Shown: positions 63,952 through 64,000 of the stretch, one piece after another
Layout of the letters: every line of letters begins with the position of its first letter
How positions within the stretch are numbered: position 1 is the stretch's first letter
Source: Paulinella micropora
Lineage: Eukaryota > Cercozoa > Imbricatea > Euglyphida > Paulinellidae
Assembly (NCBI GenBank): GCA_019918135.1
Contig: WBZZ01006710.1
Coordinates: 22,501 to 86,500, forward strand
Length of the DNA stretch: 64,000 nt
Direction of reading: 5' to 3'
Made by a program: the position numbers and the translations under genes
The notes under the pieces: model-generated
What the model saw: only the letters and a program-made list of their open reading frames with translations
The model's database searches: none
What the model was told of the DNA's origin: nothing

Positions 63952-64000
63952 CTTACAAAAGTTCGCATCGGTCCAAAGTGTGCATCTGGCGGGGTCGTCG

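Larger units (their letters stand above)
62219..64000 (-). mobile_element. Second YR retrotransposon (Ngaro/DIRS-like), partial
   Basis: Minus-strand RNase H (63301-63951) followed by a tyrosine recombinase (62388-63544). It is inserted into the fibre gene of the third element. The RT would lie beyond the right edge of the window. The left limit is set by the loss of fibre similarity. It is unlike the copy at 50.2-54.2 kb in sequence, so it is a different family. Confidence 0.72.

Overview
The window is nuclear DNA of an unidentified eukaryote, probably a protist or another host rich in mobile elements. Almost all of it consists of nested mobile elements. It holds two Maverick/Polinton-type integrated viruses of the double-jelly-roll lineage, the remnant of a third virus-like element, a host DNA transposon, and two tyrosine-recombinase (DIRS/Ngaro-like) retrotransposons. 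I see no rRNA, tRNA, CRISPR array or ordinary host housekeeping gene. The host cannot be named from the sequence.

Layout. The outermost frame is a host DNA transposon whose imperfect terminal inverted repeats lie at 230-273 and 49735-49786. Its decayed coding region is on the minus strand at 46810-49322. Two Polintons sit inside it. Element 1 (275-21146; 20,872 bp) has 376-bp TIRs and the 6-bp target duplication GGTCCG. Element 2 (21465-46276; 24,812 bp) has TIRs of about 94 bp and the target duplication TCTATC. A 306-bp strip of host transposon (21153-21458) separates them.

How the Polinton genes work together. Both elements share one collinear block: fibre-like protein, major capsid protein, penton-like protein, coiled-coil protein plus adenovirus-type protease, small basic Gly-rich protein, packaging ATPase, a small 120-aa protein, a divergent secreted Cys-rich protein, a membrane protein, a long repetitive fibre ending in an S74 chaperone, an acidic/basic protein, and a retroviral-type integrase. 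Their left ends differ: the protein-primed DNA polymerases are of clearly different types, and only element 2 carries a lipase and GIY-YIG genes. Element 1 is nearly intact, with one TGA inside the polymerase. Element 2 carries many one- or two-base frameshifts. Its capsid gene is interrupted by a 3,779-bp GC-rich block encoding an F-box-like protein and an LRR protein, bounded by GT...AG.

Right part. 50.2-54.2 kb is a decayed DIRS-like retroelement (Gag zinc knuckles, RT, RNase H, recombinase N-terminus). 54.2-56.9 kb is low-complexity DNA, a microsatellite and a 399-bp near-perfect palindrome. 56.9-62.2 kb is a decayed virus-like element with a primase-SF3 helicase instead of PolB, but with small and fibre proteins related to elements 1 and 2. 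A second YR retroelement on the minus strand (62.2 kb to the window end) cuts its fibre gene.

The most unusual signal is a set of short palindromes, different in each Polinton. They sit at gene junctions, near TIRs and in frame inside genes. In element 1 the stems of one family differ between copies, but the two arms of each copy still pair.
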